From a virus, in IMG/VR virus record IMGVR_UViG_3300047473_000023, positions 1 to 46,562 of that record: 46,562 bases of DNA. One strand, given 5' to 3'. The translations under genes were made by a program, and so were the position numbers. This document shows positions 46,022 through 46,562 of this stretch, piece by piece (positions within the stretch are counted from its first letter, which is position 1; each line of letters begins with the position of its first letter). Below the pieces are notes generated by a model that searched no databases, was not told where the DNA came from, and saw only the letters and a list, made by a program, of their open reading frames with translations.

Positions 46022-46050
46022 TTGACGGCGGGCGGCGGAGGTGGGAGGAT
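46022..46050 (+). promoter_or_regulatory. Weak promoter candidate, TTGACG-17-GAGGAT
   Basis: TTGACG (46022-46027), 17 bp, GAGGAT (46045-46050). The -10 resembles TAGGAT of the promoter at 191. It would serve the gene at 46106. The 169-bp gap 45937-46105 otherwise shows no gene beyond a 10-codon ORF. Confidence 0.35.
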
Positions 46051-46105
46051 GAGGGCGTCGAGGGATCACACCTGAGACTAACACACCACACCAAAGGACT
46101 ACACC

Positions 46106-46291
46106 ATGTACACCACACATATCACCGAGGCCAAACACCGGGCGCGGGCCTTGGCCACCGAGGCGTTGAGAGTCTGGACCGAGGCCGGGTTCGAGGTCAA
46201 GGTCTGCCCGGCCAGCCTAGCCCCGGTCTGTGTCCCGAGCCAGCCTAAGGTCGAGGTCATCCCACTGGCCCGACTCCTCGCAGCCCGGTAG
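46106..46291 (+). CDS. Small protein, unknown function (61 aa)
   Basis: ATG 46106 behind AAAGGACTACACC. The product has a helical N-terminus (EAKHRARALATEALRVWTEAGF) followed by VEVKVCPASLAPVCVP-like residues with two Cys and a short basic end. No family recognised. It is the last gene before the right terminal repeat. Confidence 0.6.
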   Translation: MYTTHITEAKHRARALATEALRVWTEAGFEVKVCPASLAPVCVPSQPKVEVIPLARLLAAR

Positions 46292-46310
46292 ACCTCGGCA
46301 GGCACTACCC

Positions 46311-46343
46311 AGAACCTCCTCAGAACCTCCTCACAACCTCCTC
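46311..46343 (+). repeat. Three 11-bp tandem units, AGAACCTCCTC
   Basis: AGAACCTCCTC (46311-46321), AGAACCTCCTC (46322-46332) and ACAACCTCCTC (46333-46343). Same 11-bp period as the G-rich units inside the terminal repeat, with the pyrimidine-rich strand here. An inverted repeat AGACT/AGTCT (46344-46348, 46361-46365) follows. Confidence 0.7.
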
Positions 46344-46369
46344 AGACTGCTAGATTCCCCAGTCTACCC

Positions 46370-46396
46370 GGCCCGTGGCCTCGGGCCTTGGTTTGT
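46370..46396 (+). terminator. Plus-strand hairpin before the right terminal repeat
   Basis: GGCCCG (46370-46375), loop TGGCCT and CGGGCC (46382-46387), followed by TTGGTTTGT. A modest terminator that would end the transcript of the 46106 gene before the repeat. Confidence 0.5.
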
Positions 46397-46403
46397 CCGC
46401 GTT

Positions 46404-46562
46404 CGTTCGTTCGTTGGCTCGTTCGCGCGTTCTACTGGTCAAAAAAAAAAAAATAGAGAGAGACCCCTGACCCTAGGCAGAGGGTAGGGGGAGGAGGGGA
46501 ATCTGGCAGTCTGGGGAGGGGCTGGGGAGGGCGTAGGGAGGTTGTAGGGAGGCTCTGCCGGG
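46404..46562. repeat. Terminal direct repeat, right copy
   Basis: 159 bases equal to 1-160 except for one A fewer in the homopolymer (13 A at 46441-46453). It begins in the GTTC run (one more GTTC unit precedes it at 46400-46403) and ends exactly at the window end (CTCTGCCGGG). Confidence 0.85.

Noticed and set aside
45993-46025. Ten-codon ORF behind AGGAGGAAAGG
   Set aside because: Too short to call a gene from one sequence; a leader peptide is possible but unsupported.
1-46562. Integrase, lysogeny module, tRNA genes, CRISPR arrays, insertion sequences
   Set aside because: None seen on either strand; the XRE gene alone does not indicate lysogeny.

Overview
This window looks like one essentially complete genome of a virulent, short-tailed (podovirus-like) dsDNA phage of about 46.4 kb. 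The first 160 bases recur at the right end (46404-46562, one A shorter in a homopolymer), so the sequence is either closed by a direct terminal repeat or carries an assembly overlap of a circular map. I see no integrase, phage RNA polymerase, tRNA, CRISPR array or insertion sequence. Transcription must rely on host RNA polymerase: several sigma70-like promoters with 17-bp spacers are visible. The host is not identifiable from the sequence. The promoters, the RMF-like protein and the T4-type lysozyme fit a Gram-negative, probably proteobacterial host (inference).

Layout. (1) Positions 1-240 and 45.4-46.56 kb hold the terminal repeat, G-rich 11-bp tandem repeats, hairpins and two short genes. 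(2) Positions 239-3280 (+) hold early small genes, each separated by a hairpin or palindrome; one encodes a ribosome-modulation-factor-like protein and one a zinc ribbon. (3) Positions 3404-11695 (+) are a second unit, behind an AT-rich repeat/promoter island. It holds small overlapping (ATGA-coupled) genes, an XRE regulator, a UvrD-like helicase, a Cas4/RecB-like PD-(D/E)XK nuclease, a Sak4/RecA-like ATPase and a DUF669-like putative ssDNA-binding protein. (4) Positions 11761-16295 (+) hold a family A DNA polymerase with an N-terminal uracil-DNA-glycosylase-like domain, broken into two reading frames by a small zinc-ribbon ORF, then an HNH gene and a DUF3987-like helicase/primase ATPase. (5) Positions 16231-44684 (-) are one long late unit transcribed leftwards: GIY-YIG protein, small terminase, fibre, large terminase, portal, Bbp19-like protein, scaffold, capsid, Bbp16-like decoration protein, appendage proteins, beta-helix tailspike, two T7-like tail tubular proteins, four ejection proteins (gp13/14/15/16-like in order), endolysin, holin candidate and two small late proteins.

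The head module has the gene order of Bordetella phage BPP-1 and epsilon15-like phages, while the tail and ejection module has T7-like order. Four HNH genes sit at gene junctions (10777, 14597, 36413, 44898).

The most unusual points are: (a) a DNA polymerase whose 3'-5' exonuclease active site is divided between two polypeptides (or is rejoined by splicing); (b) four late proteins, including the fibre and the tailspike, that begin with clear Sec-type signal peptides; (c) one GTGYxxGD domain present in the fibre and inserted in both tail tubular proteins; (d) hairpins between successive early genes; (e) a metalloprotease HELGH motif in a 1741-residue ejection protein.
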